A DNA stretch of 64,000 nucleotides from NCBI GenBank assembly GCA_963736285.1, contig CAVTOA010000003.1, positions 1,302,001 to 1,366,000 on the forward strand, written 5' to 3'. A program made the position numbers and the translations under genes. Positions within the stretch are counted from its first letter, which is position 1; the number at the start of each line of letters is the position of its first letter. The notes below the pieces were generated by a model, which was not told the DNA's origin, ran no database searches, and saw only the letters and a program-made list of their open reading frames with translations. This stretch comes from CAVTOA01 sp963736285. GTDB taxonomy: Bacteria > Actinomycetota > Actinomycetes > Mycobacteriales > QHCE01. This document shows positions 8,507 through 17,315 of the stretch, piece by piece.

Positions 8507-8711
8507 CTGATGCCGTGGCATCCCAGAGATGCGCGTCGTTGCTGGCGTCCCATTCGGACCAAGCAGCGGTATAGGCGTCTTCGAGATCGACTGTCCGCAG
8601 CAGCCCGATTGCCTGATGAATTATCGAGGAGCGGGAAGAGTTACTGAATTGAGTGGCGTACTTGTCGACGAACTCCACATCTTCTCTTGGAAGGCTGACG
8701 CTTACTTTCAT
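8481..8711 (-). CDS. Ribbon-helix-helix antitoxin for the MazF-like toxin
   Basis: 76 residues. The N-terminal MKVSVSLPREDVEFVDKYA has the short beta strand and helix of ribbon-helix-helix repressors, followed by SSRSSIIHQAIGLLR; an acidic, tryptophan-containing C-terminal tail (LEDAYTAAWSEWD) would wrap the toxin. ATG 8711 is chosen from the domain start; the longer open frame upstream has no homologous look. It overlaps the toxin start, indicating a coupled operon that probably represses itself. Confidence 0.85.
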   Translation of the reverse strand: MKVSVSLPREDVEFVDKYATQFSNSSRSSIIHQAIGLLRTVDLEDAYTAAWSEWDASNDAHLWDATASDGIIGAQR

Positions 8712-8932
8712 ACTCGAGATACTACCCGGAATCCTACTCAAATGGCCACCAAAAATGTAGTAGTGCCGTTGGCTCTGTGCCTGGTAGCGTTCCGGGTGCC
8801 GCATCCCCTCTAGAGAGGCCTCATGGTGAGGATCCTGACGATTTCACGCCAGTAGTTCGTCGCTGACAATCGTGGTAGCTGTTATTCGGCTCCGGTGTCA
8901 CGGCGCATTCCGCTGACATGTCAGGAGCTTTC
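8712..8932. other. Divergent intergenic region (toxin-antitoxin / ABC-F)
   Basis: 221 bases between divergent starts, presumably holding both promoters. It contains small palindromes (CTCTAGAGAG near 8811 and CCTCATGGTGAGG near 8819) that could be operator sites. I looked for an attenuator before the ABC-F gene, as found for some resistance ABC-F genes, and saw no hairpin with a U-tract. Confidence 0.35.
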
Positions 8933-10549
8933 ATGTCTTCACCATCACATCCCGTCATTGTTTGTAAAGACCTAGGGCTGACCTGGCCCGACGGATCCGT
9001 TGCGATTCAGGGCCTCACTGCCAGCTTTGGGGTGGGCCGAACTGGCCTCATTGGGGTAAACGGCTCGGGCAAGTCGAGCCTGCTGCGTGTAATCGCTGGC
9101 GAGTTGGGGCCATCCGCTGGGAGCGTGGCTGTGAGCGGAGCGGTGGGCTATTTGCCGCAGACGCTGTCGCTCCATGCCTCCGCGACCGTTGCTGATCTCT
9201 TGGGAGTGCGAGACAAGCTTGAGGCGATGCGGGCGATCTCCGCCGGCCATGGATCCGAAAAAGACTACGACGTGCTCGGAGACGACTGGGGGATCGAGAG
9301 CGAGGCCGAGGAAGCCCTGGTGGACGCAGGTCTAGACGCTGCCTCATTCGAGCGATCGGTGCGCACGCTCTCCGGTGGCGAGGCGATACTCGTCGGGATC
9401 GCCGGACTGCGTCTTGCCGCCAATCCCGTCACCTTGCTGGACGAACCCACGAACAACCTCGACCGTAGGGCTCGCGAGCGCCTGTACGGGATGGTCCATA
9501 GCTGGAAGGGAACGCTGCTGGTGGTGAGCCACGATGTCGAGTTGCTCGATCTCATGGACCAGACCGCAGAGCTCCGCGATAACACCGTCGCCGTATTTGG
9601 TGGCACCTACACCGAATATGCCACCTACCTGGCGGTAGAGCAGGAGGCTGCCGAGCGAGCACTCGCGGCGGCAGAGCAAACGCTCACCGTCGAAAAGCGG
9701 CAACGTATACAAGCGCAAACGAAGTTGGCCCGACGAGTGCGCTACGGCCGGAAAGCGTTTGAAAACAAGCGCTTACCGAAGATCGTGATGAATCAGCGAA
9801 AGACCGAAGCGCAGGTCTCCGCGGGCAAGCTCCGCGTTGAGCTGGACGAGAAGATTCAAGCGGCGCAAGACGCGGTCAACCAGGCCGAGCGTTTGGTGCG
9901 CGATGACGCTCACATCCGCATCGAGTTGCCCGATCCGGGCCTATCGTCGAGCCGCCGCATTCTTGAGCTCACGTGTGCGGAGCGGACGGAATTCGTTCAA
10001 GGCCCTGAGCGGATTGGCCTTGTCGGTCCCAATGGTGCGGGAAAGACAACGCTGTTGAAATCCATTGTGGATGGTGGGCCCGCGTCGCCACCGTCGATGG
10101 TGACGGCCGAGCGATTTACCGACCGCATTGGTTACCTTCCGCAGTGCATCGACACGCTGGTGCCTTCGCTCAGCGTGCTCGACAATGTCTGCGCGATGGC
10201 CCCCCATGTTGACCGAGGCACGGTGCGGGCGCGGCTCGCCCGATTCCTGTTCCGCGGGCGGGATGTGGAGCGACCGGCGGGCCAGCTCTCCGGCGGGGAG
10301 CGGTTCCGGGTGGCGATTGCCCGAATACTGCTAGCGGATCCGCCGCCACACCTCGTTGTTCTCGACGAGCCCACCAACAACCTCGACATGCGGAGCATGG
10401 ATCAACTTGTCGATGCCCTCGCCGCCTACCGGGGTGCGCTGCTCATCGTCAGCCATGACTACGAATTTCTTGACCGGGTGGGCATTGCCAGGTGGTTCGC
10501 ACTCGATCGCGAGCACGGGCTTACCGCGCTATCCGAGCGGCCACGATGA
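8933..10549 (+). CDS. ABC-F family ATPase (ribosome-associated)
   Basis: 538 residues with two ABC domains and no membrane segment. Domain 1 has Walker A GVNGSGKSSL, signature LSGGEA and LLDEPTNNLD; domain 2 has GPNGAGKTTL, LSGGERFRVA and LDEPTNNLD. They are joined by a charged helical linker (~235-330, rich in E, A, Q, K and R) that in ABC-F proteins reaches into the ribosomal E site. Roles range from rescuing stalled ribosomes to macrolide/lincosamide protection; which applies here cannot be told. ATG 8933 is chosen because AGGAG at 8923-8927 precedes it; another ATG lies at 8918. Confidence 0.88.
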   Translation: MSSPSHPVIVCKDLGLTWPDGSVAIQGLTASFGVGRTGLIGVNGSGKSSLLRVIAGELGPSAGSVAVSGAVGYLPQTLSLHASATVADLLGVRDKLEAMRAISAGHGSEKDYDVLGDDWGIESEAEEALVDAGLDAASFERSVRTLSGGEAILVGIAGLRLAANPVTLLDEPTNNLDRRARERLYGMVHSWKGTLLVVSHDVELLDLMDQTAELRDNTVAVFGGTYTEYATYLAVEQEAAERALAAAEQTLTVEKRQRIQAQTKLARRVRYGRKAFENKRLPKIVMNQRKTEAQVSAGKLRVELDEKIQAAQDAVNQAERLVRDDAHIRIELPDPGLSSSRRILELTCAERTEFVQGPERIGLVGPNGAGKTTLLKSIVDGGPASPPSMVTAERFTDRIGYLPQCIDTLVPSLSVLDNVCAMAPHVDRGTVRARLARFLFRGRDVERPAGQLSGGERFRVAIARILLADPPPHLVVLDEPTNNLDMRSMDQLVDALAAYRGALLIVSHDYEFLDRVGIARWFALDREHGLTALSERPR

Positions 10550-10574
10550 GCCTAATTTTTTGAGTGAAGCGCAC

Positions 10575-11084
10575 TTATCGGGCTGTGCTGGTGGGGTCGC
10601 CTTTACGGCTCTCTTCCAGCAAGCGGGTGATCTCGTCACGGATGAAATCTCGGGTGGCGACCTCACCAATTGCGATGCGCAAGCCCGCCAATTCGCGACT
10701 TATGTATTCGGTGTCCTCTTTGGCGGCTTGCGCCCGTTGACGGTCCTCGTCTAGCGCAATGCGCTCTCGGGACGCTTGCCGGTTCTGCGCGAGCAAGATA
10801 AGCGGCGCGGCGTACGCGGCCTGGGTGGAGAAGGCGAGATTAAGCAGGATGAACGGGTACGGATCCCAACGCAACTGCCACCACAACAGATTGACGATGA
10901 TCCAGCACACCACGATGATCGTCTGCCACAGCAGGAATCTGCCGGTGCCGAGCATTCGGGCGACTTTTTCGGAGAAGCGGCCGAATGCGTCAGCGTCTAG
11001 GCGCGGCAGTCGGCGACGGCTCGCCAAGGGTTGGTCGAGACGCGCGTGGGTGCGGCCAGTGGGGCGAATGTCGGAATCAGCCAT
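10575..11084 (-). CDS. DUF1003 membrane protein
   Basis: 169 residues. Two membrane helices are visible (LLWQTIIVVCWIIVNLLWW and PYPFILLNLAFSTQAAYAAPLILLA), followed by an Arg/Glu-rich helical tail. This is the DUF1003 pattern, with WDPYPFILLNL as its core motif. Function is unknown. The gene starts inside the last codons of the MgtE-like gene (8-base overlap), and the pairing of DUF1003 with this protein is conserved in mycobacteria, so a joint role at the membrane is plausible. The longer open frame reaching 11267 is the antisense shadow of the MgtE-like CBS domains. Confidence 0.88.
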   Translation of the reverse strand: MADSDIRPTGRTHARLDQPLASRRRLPRLDADAFGRFSEKVARMLGTGRFLLWQTIIVVCWIIVNLLWWQLRWDPYPFILLNLAFSTQAAYAAPLILLAQNRQASRERIALDEDRQRAQAAKEDTEYISRELAGLRIAIGEVATRDFIRDEITRLLEESRKGDPTSTAR

Positions 11085-12318
11085 GGTCACGGTCCCGCCA
11101 GTCGGCCGGTAGCAGGTGGTCGAGCACGTCGTCGACGGTGATCGCACCCAGTAGGCGGTCTCGGGGATCCACCACCGGCACGGCCACCAAGTCGTAGGTA
11201 GCGAGCGTGCGAGCAACTTCGGGGAGAGGTGTGCCGGGGGCGATCGGTGCAGACTCAGTGTCCACAATGGAGCTTACTAGCTCGCTGGGGGGTTCACGCA
11301 GTAGCCGCTGGATGTGCGCCACCCCCAGGTAATGCCCGGTCGGTGTCGAGATCGGCGACCGACACACGTACACCTGTGTGGCTAAGGCAGGAGTGAGTTC
11401 CTCGTTGCGGAGCTCGGCAAGTGCCTGCGCGACGGTTGCGTCCGGCTGCAGAATGACCGGCTCGGTGGTCATGAGTGCACCGGCTGTGTTTTCCGAATAC
11501 GTGAGCAATCGGCGCACACCTGCCGCGTCTTCCGGGCGCATCAATTGCAGCAACCGTTCCTTTTCTGACTCGGCCAATTCGCCGAGCAAGTCGGCCGCGT
11601 CGTCTGGGTCCATTGCTTCTAGCACGTCGGCCGCCCGCTCGGACTCCAATGACTCCAAGATTTCTACCTGGTCATCTTCGGGGAGCTCCTCCAACACGTC
11701 CGCGAGGCGGTCGTCGTCGAGTGCGGCGGCGACCTCCACTCGTCGTTTGTCCGAGAGATCCTGCAAGACGTTGGCCAAGTCCGCGGGGTGCAGCTGCTCA
11801 AATACCGCCAACAGGTTGGCAGCACCCTGCCGGTCTTGCCTTTCGACCACACCGGTGATTTCTTCCCAGTCGAGCTGCATGAGCTGACCTCGGCGCGATA
11901 ACCGGCCGGTGATCTGGCGCACGGCAAGTTTAGTGGTGAGCCATTCACGAGAACGAGATTGCTCGATCGCGATGTCTACAAGGACTGCCGGGCTTTGGCT
12001 CTCCACAATGGTCACGCGACGATCCAGCAAATCGCCGAGCGCGAGTAGCTCGCCGGCCCGCTGCTCGAATCCTTTGAGGCTTACCGAACTACTGCCCATC
12101 ATGACCGCGTCCGGTTCGAACGAGCGCACCCGACCAAGCGGCACGAAGATCCGCCGTCGCTGCTGAATCTCCACCACCAGACCAGTCACCCGCATTGCCC
12201 TCTCGTCCGGTCGGATGCGTGCCACCGCGTCGCGCACTCGGCCTACCTGCTCGCCGTAAGGATCGAGCACAGGGAGCCCCGCTAGTCGTGCCAGGTAGAT
12301 GCGTCCGGTGTTCGTCAC
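11077..12318 (-). CDS. MgtE-like cytoplasmic protein with PRC-barrel-like and CBS domains
   Basis: 413 residues. A PRC-barrel-like N-terminal part (~1-120) is followed by an MgtE N-terminal helical superfamily domain with repeated LADVLEELPEDDQVEILESLE-type repeats (~160-270) and two CBS domains (~275-405). The C-terminal membrane channel of true MgtE Mg2+ transporters is absent, so it cannot be a channel by itself; it corresponds to the Rv1232c type. It may sense Mg2+ or nucleotides and act with the DUF1003 membrane protein encoded by the overlapping next gene. The role is inference. Confidence 0.85.
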   Translation of the reverse strand: MTNTGRIYLARLAGLPVLDPYGEQVGRVRDAVARIRPDERAMRVTGLVVEIQQRRRIFVPLGRVRSFEPDAVMMGSSSVSLKGFEQRAGELLALGDLLDRRVTIVESQSPAVLVDIAIEQSRSREWLTTKLAVRQITGRLSRRGQLMQLDWEEITGVVERQDRQGAANLLAVFEQLHPADLANVLQDLSDKRRVEVAAALDDDRLADVLEELPEDDQVEILESLESERAADVLEAMDPDDAADLLGELAESEKERLLQLMRPEDAAGVRRLLTYSENTAGALMTTEPVILQPDATVAQALAELRNEELTPALATQVYVCRSPISTPTGHYLGVAHIQRLLREPPSELVSSIVDTESAPIAPGTPLPEVARTLATYDLVAVPVVDPRDRLLGAITVDDVLDHLLPADWRDRDHG

Positions 12319-12589
12319 ACCGCCAGGGTAAACGCCGACCGAGTGGTCTCCTACGAGGCTCTGCTGTCAGCAACCCTCCGCACGGGACAGCAGGTACCGG
12401 GCTACTTCGGGGGTTAGATTTCTCTGCGCTGGCTTCTACGCTGAAAACTGGGCTCGCTCCGTTGTTCGACGCTCGCGTGTCATAACGGTTTCCGTGGCCC
12501 TTCTGCCATCAGCTCGAGATCGATTCGACGCAGCCACTCGGTATCCATGCGCTCGGTGGCTGCACCCATTTGTTCCTCCTCACGGAGAG
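12319..12589. other. Intergenic region between the B12 importer and the MgtE-like gene
   Basis: 271 bases after the last importer gene and before the MgtE-like start, all genes on the minus strand. It should hold the importer's 3' end and a promoter for the MgtE-like gene. I see no strong hairpin, repeat or small open frame. Confidence 0.4.
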
Positions 12590-13390
12590 TCAGCTATTTC
12601 GTTTGAGGTGAATCGTGGGACGGCCCCCGTTCTCACGGTGGATGTCAATAGCGGCGCCGTAGTGGGTAGCGATGAGCTCGGTCGTGAGTACTTCCGAGGG
12701 TGGGCCGTCCGCGACCGCCGCGCCGTGAGCCAACAGCAGCAGCCGGTCGGCATACTGGCTTGCCAGGTTGAGATCGTGCAGCGTCGTGATAACGGTGAGG
12801 TTCTTTTCCCGTCGCAACCGGTCGATGAGTTCCATCAGTTGCTGTTGATGTCCGAGATCTAGCGCGGTGGTGGGTTCGTCAAGTAGCAGTATGGGGGATT
12901 GCTGAGCGAGAGCTCGGGCCAGCACGACCCTCTGTTGTTCCCCACCTGACAGCGAACCGAGACCGCGGGTCGCGAATGGAGTCAGATCGAGTCGTTCCAG
13001 CGTTTCGTCGGCGATGCGACTGTCGCGTGGGCCGGTTATTCCAAGATATCCAAGGTGAGGGGTGCGTCCTAAAAGGACGTAGTCGTGGACGAGCATTGTC
13101 GGCGGCAATGTGGGCACTTGTGGTGCATAAGCGATGGCCTGGGCGCGCTGCTTGGGTGTGAGGCTCTGTGTTGGCTTCACTCCTAGAAGCACCTGGCCCT
13201 CGTGGGGGAGTAGCTCGCAGATTGCCTTTAGCAGAGTGGATTTTCCGGCGCCGTTAGGTCCAATGACGGCGAGCCATTCACCACTGTGGACAGTGAGCGA
13301 AACGTTGTGAATGATCCGTGCGTGCCCGAGCGTCACGCCTAAGCGCGACGCGGCTAGTGGCGGCGCGTGCTGACTCCTGGTCTGGCTCAT
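12590..13390 (-). CDS. btuD: ABC transporter ATP-binding subunit, vitamin B12 import (BtuD-like)
   Basis: 266 residues, FecE/BtuD/HmuV-type ATPase: Walker A GPNGAGKSTL, signature SLSGGEQQRVVLARAL, Walker B ILLLDEPTTALD and the H-loop TTLHDLN. It powers the FecCD-type permease encoded just upstream. By sequence alone haem, siderophore and cobalamin importers cannot be separated; cobalamin is assigned because the operon begins with a cobalamin riboswitch (15544-15690). ATG 13390 is preferred over a TTG two codons upstream. The 37-base gap to btuC contains half of hairpin family A (GCGGATTTGCGC preceded by T6 on this strand). Confidence 0.85.
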   Translation of the reverse strand: MSQTRSQHAPPLAASRLGVTLGHARIIHNVSLTVHSGEWLAVIGPNGAGKSTLLKAICELLPHEGQVLLGVKPTQSLTPKQRAQAIAYAPQVPTLPPTMLVHDYVLLGRTPHLGYLGITGPRDSRIADETLERLDLTPFATRGLGSLSGGEQQRVVLARALAQQSPILLLDEPTTALDLGHQQQLMELIDRLRREKNLTVITTLHDLNLASQYADRLLLLAHGAAVADGPPSEVLTTELIATHYGAAIDIHRENGGRPTIHLKRNS

Positions 13391-13427
13391 GCGCAAATCC
13401 GCAAAAAACAGAGCAGAGGGCGCTTAC

Positions 13428-14528
13428 TCATACGATCGCCCGCCGATTGCGGCGCAACAGTCCGGCGAAGAACGGCGCCCCGACGAAAGCGGTCACTACG
13501 CCTATGGGCAGCTCTGCGGGGGACAGCACGGTGCGGGCGATGAGGTCGGCGAGCACCAAAAAGGCTGCCCCACCTAAGAGCGACAGCGGCAGCACCACCC
13601 GATAGCTGCTGGACGTCAACCGGCGAATGATATGCGGCACCACTAGTCCGACGAACCCGATCAGTCCGCTGGCGGCCACCGCCGCAGCGGTGCCCAGCGA
13701 GGCTGCCAGGAGAACAACAAGTCGAATCCTTTGTGGACGTAGCCCCAGGCTGGTTGTTTCTTCGTCGCCCACCGCGAGCGCATCCAGCAGGTGACCATGC
13801 AGAAGCACCACGACCGCGGTGACCACAAGGTAGGGCAGGACCGTCGCCACGTGCTGCCAATCCGCAGTGCCCAATTGCCCCAAGATCCAGGAATACACTT
13901 CTTGCAACGAGTCGGAATGTCGTTGCAGGGCAAAGGTTTGCACTGCGGTCAAAAATGACGCCACCGCGACCCCGGCCAGTACTAAGGTCGCGGTGTTGCC
14001 TAGCGTGCCAGCCGCGGTGCCGATGCCGTAGGCGAGCGCAACGCCTGCCACCGCACCGACAAAGGCCGCAGGTGGCTGCAAGGCCACACCGGCGATGCTG
14101 CCGGCCGGCGCGTACACGATCGCGAGGGTGGCTCCGAGCCCGGCGCCGGCGGCAGACCCCAGCAGATAGGGGTCTACCAGCGGATTTCGAAACACCCCTT
14201 GGTATGCGGCGCCAGAAAGTGCCAGTAACCCGCCGATCGCTGCGGCCATGAGTGCGCGGGGCAGCCGCACCTCAAAAAACAGGCCGTCGTCGAGCGGTGA
14301 GAGTCCAGAGTGGAGATGAACGCCGGGCAGGCGGTCAAGGAGCGCCGACATGGCGTTCACCGGATCGATGTAGACCGACCCGGTGAGCGCACCGGCCGCA
14401 ATAGCGCCAAGAGCTAGGGCAATCGCGATGATGAGCCAGTACCAACGCAACGTGGACCCGTCCGAACGTCGACCGAGGCTTGGCGGAGTACGACGTTCCT
14501 CACGCGGTGGCGACATGGTTGACCGCAT
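13428..14528 (-). CDS. btuC: ABC transporter permease, vitamin B12 import (BtuC-like, FecCD family)
   Basis: 366 residues with roughly ten hydrophobic segments, a short charged N-terminus, and FecCD/BtuC motifs such as RLPRALMAAAIGGLLALSGAAYQ, RNPLVDPYLLG and ASGLIGFVGLVVPHIIRR. It forms the membrane channel of a type II importer. Its start lies inside the last codons of the binding-protein gene (29-base overlap); ATG 14528 has AGCAGGT upstream, and ATG 14516 is the alternative. Substrate assignment to cobalamin follows from the riboswitch. Confidence 0.88.
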   Translation of the reverse strand: MRSTMSPPREERRTPPSLGRRSDGSTLRWYWLIIAIALALGAIAAGALTGSVYIDPVNAMSALLDRLPGVHLHSGLSPLDDGLFFEVRLPRALMAAAIGGLLALSGAAYQGVFRNPLVDPYLLGSAAGAGLGATLAIVYAPAGSIAGVALQPPAAFVGAVAGVALAYGIGTAAGTLGNTATLVLAGVAVASFLTAVQTFALQRHSDSLQEVYSWILGQLGTADWQHVATVLPYLVVTAVVVLLHGHLLDALAVGDEETTSLGLRPQRIRLVVLLAASLGTAAAVAASGLIGFVGLVVPHIIRRLTSSSYRVVLPLSLLGGAAFLVLADLIARTVLSPAELPIGVVTAFVGAPFFAGLLRRNRRAIV

Positions 14529-15438
14529 TAGCTACCTGCTGTGCAAGCTGTGCCACTCGTGGACCCCAGCGTGAAGCGACGTCATCGTTGAGCTCGACGA
14601 TGCGCTGATCTTTGACGGCACCCATGTTGTTCCAACCTGGACGGTCAGCCACCGTCTGCACCGACTGTTTGCCACTTACCGTGTCAGCGAGAAACACAAG
14701 ATCCGGGTTAGCGTGAATGACGTAGTCTGCCGAGAGCTGTGGGTAGCCTCCGGAATCGGTCGAGTCGGCTTTGTCGGCGATGTTGACCAGGCCGAACGCT
14801 GCGAAGATTTGGCCGATAAAGGTCTTAGACGTTGCGGTGTAGTAGGTGCTGTCTACTTCGTAGTAATAGCTCAGTTTTTTGGATGTCGCACTGGCGCTAT
14901 GCACGGCGTCATCGATCGTGGTCTTCATCGAGCCGACCACTGTTTTTGCCTGCTGAGTGTGCCCGGTTGCTGTGCCAATCTCGGCGATCTGCCGGTAGGA
15001 ATCGTCGAGGGCCTTAGCGGACGGTTCCACCAGCACTGGAACGTCTAATTTGGACAGTGAATGAAGCAGGCCATTAGCGTCGGCTTGCACGATCACCAGG
15101 TCGGGCTTGTATCCGGCGATGGCGTCCGCATTGGGTGTTATCCCGGACAGGCTGGTCTTCGGCGCTTTACCTGGATAGTTTGACTGGTCGTCTACCGCCT
15201 TGATCTGCTTGCCCGCACCCACCGCATAGAGCATCTCGGTAGCGGTGGGGGAGAGTGAGATGATGCTCTGCGGGCTCTTGGCAATGGCGACATCCGTGCC
15301 GTGATTGGCGATGACGACGGTTCCACTAGTGCCGCTCGCGGTGGGGTTGTGCTGGGTGCACCCGGCAAGGCCGAGAGCGGCCAGGCTTATGGCGAGCACG
15401 CCGGCCAGGGGGGTGATACGGGAACGCAGACGCCTCAT
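14500..15438 (-). CDS. btuF: Substrate-binding lipoprotein, vitamin B12 import (BtuF-like)
   Basis: 312 residues. The signal peptide ends in the lipobox LGLAGC, so it is anchored to the outer face of the membrane. The mature part is a class III periplasmic-binding fold (Peripla_BP_2): PQSIISLSPTATEMLYAVGAG, KPDLVIVQADANG and ELNDDVASRWGPR. It captures the ligand for BtuCD. ATG 15438 begins the signal peptide; the open frame extends six codons upstream. It is the first gene after the cobalamin riboswitch, which supports cobalamin rather than haem or siderophore. Confidence 0.87.
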   Translation of the reverse strand: MRRLRSRITPLAGVLAISLAALGLAGCTQHNPTASGTSGTVVIANHGTDVAIAKSPQSIISLSPTATEMLYAVGAGKQIKAVDDQSNYPGKAPKTSLSGITPNADAIAGYKPDLVIVQADANGLLHSLSKLDVPVLVEPSAKALDDSYRQIAEIGTATGHTQQAKTVVGSMKTTIDDAVHSASATSKKLSYYYEVDSTYYTATSKTFIGQIFAAFGLVNIADKADSTDSGGYPQLSADYVIHANPDLVFLADTVSGKQSVQTVADRPGWNNMGAVKDQRIVELNDDVASRWGPRVAQLAQQVANAVNHVATA

Positions 15439-15543
15439 CGAGTCTCTTTCTTCCATGCGAAAAGAAGACCCTTGTCAGGTTCGCGCGCGAACCAGCGTCG
15501 GGATCGCCCTTTCCGCGAAGGCCGATAAACCTCGACGCGGCGC

Positions 15544-15690
15544 CAGGCGACCTGGCTTGCATGGTTGCACGGAAAGAGTCGCGTACCGTCAGCCAGCATT
15601 ACAGTTGCGGGACAGCGCCGGAATCACACCGGACTTCGCTGTGCGCTGCGTCATCAATGGCGGCATCGAATAAGCCATGAACCATCGACG
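15544..15690 (-). promoter_or_regulatory. Cobalamin (adenosylcobalamin) riboswitch upstream of btuFCD
   Basis: On the minus strand the leader carries the conserved core: GTCCGGTGTGATTCCGG, then CTGTCCCGCAACTGT (15600-15632), then the B12-box AGCCAGGTCGCCTG (15544-15557). These match the family consensus (GGTG-n-A-n-TCC, CCCGCnACTGT, AGnCAGGnnnCCTG). It lies about 100 bases upstream of the lipoprotein start. In this class bound cobalamin lowers expression of import or synthesis genes by hiding the start or forming a terminator. No U-tract follows, so control of translation is more likely. Outer boundaries are approximate. Confidence 0.93.
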
Positions 15691-15791
15691 TTTCGCACGG
15701 TAGCAGCTGGTAGCCGCGCGCAAAGCTGTTTACAGAAGTCGACGGAGATCGACGCGATGACGTTCCAGGTATGTGCTGCCAGACGACTGGC

Positions 15792-16244
15792 CTATGCAGG
15801 ATGCAGCGCCACTATGTGGCAGGTCTCGCGCCAGCGAGATATGGCGGTGGGCGTGTCCGACAGATTGAGTCGTTTGGTGAGCATGAGTGCTGCTATCTCG
15901 TTCCACTCGGTGGGTTCGGGTGTCTCAGCTGAGTTCGTGTCCTCCGCTGGGGGCACGTTGCCATCTGGATCCACCCGGCACACAGTTGCTTGCCATTGCG
16001 CCACTTGTGCGTGGTTGTCTGCCGACCGGGCGATGACGGTGCATTCTGTCGCTGTATCTAATCCAGGTATGTGCTGCTCGCGTCTGTCTGCTGTGGACGC
16101 GGCGTGATCGCTCAGTACGTACCCCACACCGTTTCGCGTCACTGTCCAGGCTGCGCGGGCCGGGCGATCATCGATGCGCAGCCATATCACCGCAGCTTTT
16201 TTCATGACTTCCAGAACCAGCGGTGCGACCGCATCCTCGCTCAC
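15792..16244 (-). CDS. Conserved hypothetical cytoplasmic protein
   Basis: About 150 residues, not recognised. It has no signal peptide or membrane helix; VMKKAAVIWLRIDDRPARAAWTV, GVGYVLSDH and DTATECTVIARSADNHAQVAQWQATVCRV look like a small alpha/beta fold with a repeated strand pattern. GTG 16244 is chosen because GAGA lies just upstream; an ATG at residue 14 would shorten it. It sits upstream of the B12 importer leader on the same strand and diverges from the SDR gene, but nothing in it suggests a transport role. Confidence 0.65.
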   Translation of the reverse strand: MSEDAVAPLVLEVMKKAAVIWLRIDDRPARAAWTVTRNGVGYVLSDHAASTADRREQHIPGLDTATECTVIARSADNHAQVAQWQATVCRVDPDGNVPPAEDTNSAETPEPTEWNEIAALMLTKRLNLSDTPTAISRWRETCHIVALHPA

Positions 16245-16309
16245 GCTCTCAGGGTAGCGGGGAGGCCGACGGGCACATTGTGGGACGGCGACGGTGGCGC
16301 GGAACTGTG

Positions 16310-16355
16310 GCCCACACACCAAGCGGGACGTACAACGCCTGGTGTGTGGGCTTTT
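16310..16355 (+). terminator. Hairpin with short T-tract
   Basis: Perfect 12-bp arms GCCCACACACCA (16310-16321) and TGGTGTGTGGGC (16340-16351), loop of 18 bases, then TTTT. On the plus strand this has the form of an intrinsic terminator, yet no plus-strand gene lies upstream. It sits between divergent genes, so it may instead end antisense transcription or be an operator for the flanking promoters. Confidence 0.55.
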
Positions 16356-16415
16356 CGTCGATCAATATGACTGTCGGCATCGCGATTGTCGGTCAGGTAG
16401 GACACAATCGCGGCC

Positions 16416-17285
16416 ATGAACCAGCAGATTCCCGAGTCCATGCCCCTGTCTCAGTCGAGTACTAATTCGGAGTCCACCGAGTCCACGGCCTCCACCGTGT
16501 CTACATTGGAGTCGGCGTTGGAGCGGCAGCTCGGCAACCGGCTGGATGGCAAAGTGGCGGTGGTAACCGGTGCTGGACGGCCTGACGGCATTGGATACGC
16601 GATCGCGCGCCGGCTGATTGCGTTGGGCGCTCAGGCCAGCATCATCTCCACCACTAAGCGCATTCACGAACGGGCCAGCGAGCTTGGTGCCACTGGTTTT
16701 GTGGCCGACCTTACCGATCCTGCCGAGGTGGAAGCCACGCGCGACGCGGTGGTAGACGCTTTTGGCGATGTCGATGTTCTCGTCAACAACGCGGGTATGG
16801 CGAGCATCACCAGCCCTGGAGTTTTTCGACCCGTTGCCCAGCTCGCCGACGCTGAATGGCGCACCGAGCTCGACCGCAATCTCACCACCGCATTTCTTGC
16901 CTGCCGCGCGTTTGTGGGCGGGATGATCGAGCGCAACTGGGGGCGCATTATCAACATTGCTTCCACCACGGGCCCAGTCGACGCTGTCCCAGCCGAGGCG
17001 GCGTATGCGGCGGCCAAAGCCGGACTGGTGGGTATGACTCGAGCGCTCGCTGTTGAGGTCGTCGCGGATGGCATCACTGTCAATGCGGTCGCCCCTGGTT
17101 GGGTTCACACCGGATCCTCGACCACGGCCGAGTTGCAGCACAGCCTGAACACCCCATTGGGACGTCCAGGCGCGCCGGATGAGGTGGCTGCCGCGGTGGC
17201 CTTCCTGGCATCGCCAGCAGCCTCGTACGTGACTGGTCAGCTGCTTATCGTCGATGGTGGCAATAGCATCGTCAAAGTGCATTAA
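16416..17285 (+). CDS. Short-chain dehydrogenase/reductase (FabG-like)
   Basis: 289 residues, classical SDR fold after a Ser/Thr-rich N-terminal tail of ~40 residues. The cofactor motif is TGAGRPDGIGYAIARRL, a version of TGxxxGxG with a two-residue insertion; then NNAG (~125), the catalytic serine in IASTTG, and YAAAK (Tyr-x-x-x-Lys). The C-terminus YVTGQLLIVDGG is typical of 3-oxoacyl-ACP-reductase-like enzymes. The true substrate is unknown. It is monocistronic. Confidence 0.85.
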   Translation: MNQQIPESMPLSQSSTNSESTESTASTVSTLESALERQLGNRLDGKVAVVTGAGRPDGIGYAIARRLIALGAQASIISTTKRIHERASELGATGFVADLTDPAEVEATRDAVVDAFGDVDVLVNNAGMASITSPGVFRPVAQLADAEWRTELDRNLTTAFLACRAFVGGMIERNWGRIINIASTTGPVDAVPAEAAYAAAKAGLVGMTRALAVEVVADGITVNAVAPGWVHTGSSTTAELQHSLNTPLGRPGAPDEVAAAVAFLASPAASYVTGQLLIVDGGNSIVKVH

Positions 17286-17315
17286 CAGCTTGCTCTAAGA
17301 GTAGAGAAAGGTGAG

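Noticed and set aside
8712..8932. Antibiotic-responsive attenuator in front of the ABC-F gene
   Set aside because: No uORF plus terminator arrangement could be found; only short palindromes.
12590..15438. Haem or siderophore importer (HmuTUV/FecBCD)
   Set aside because: The proteins fit that family equally well, but the leader is a cobalamin riboswitch.
15565..16107. Plus-strand 180-residue ORF
   Set aside because: It runs through the riboswitch and antisense to the hypothetical gene, and its composition is not protein-like.
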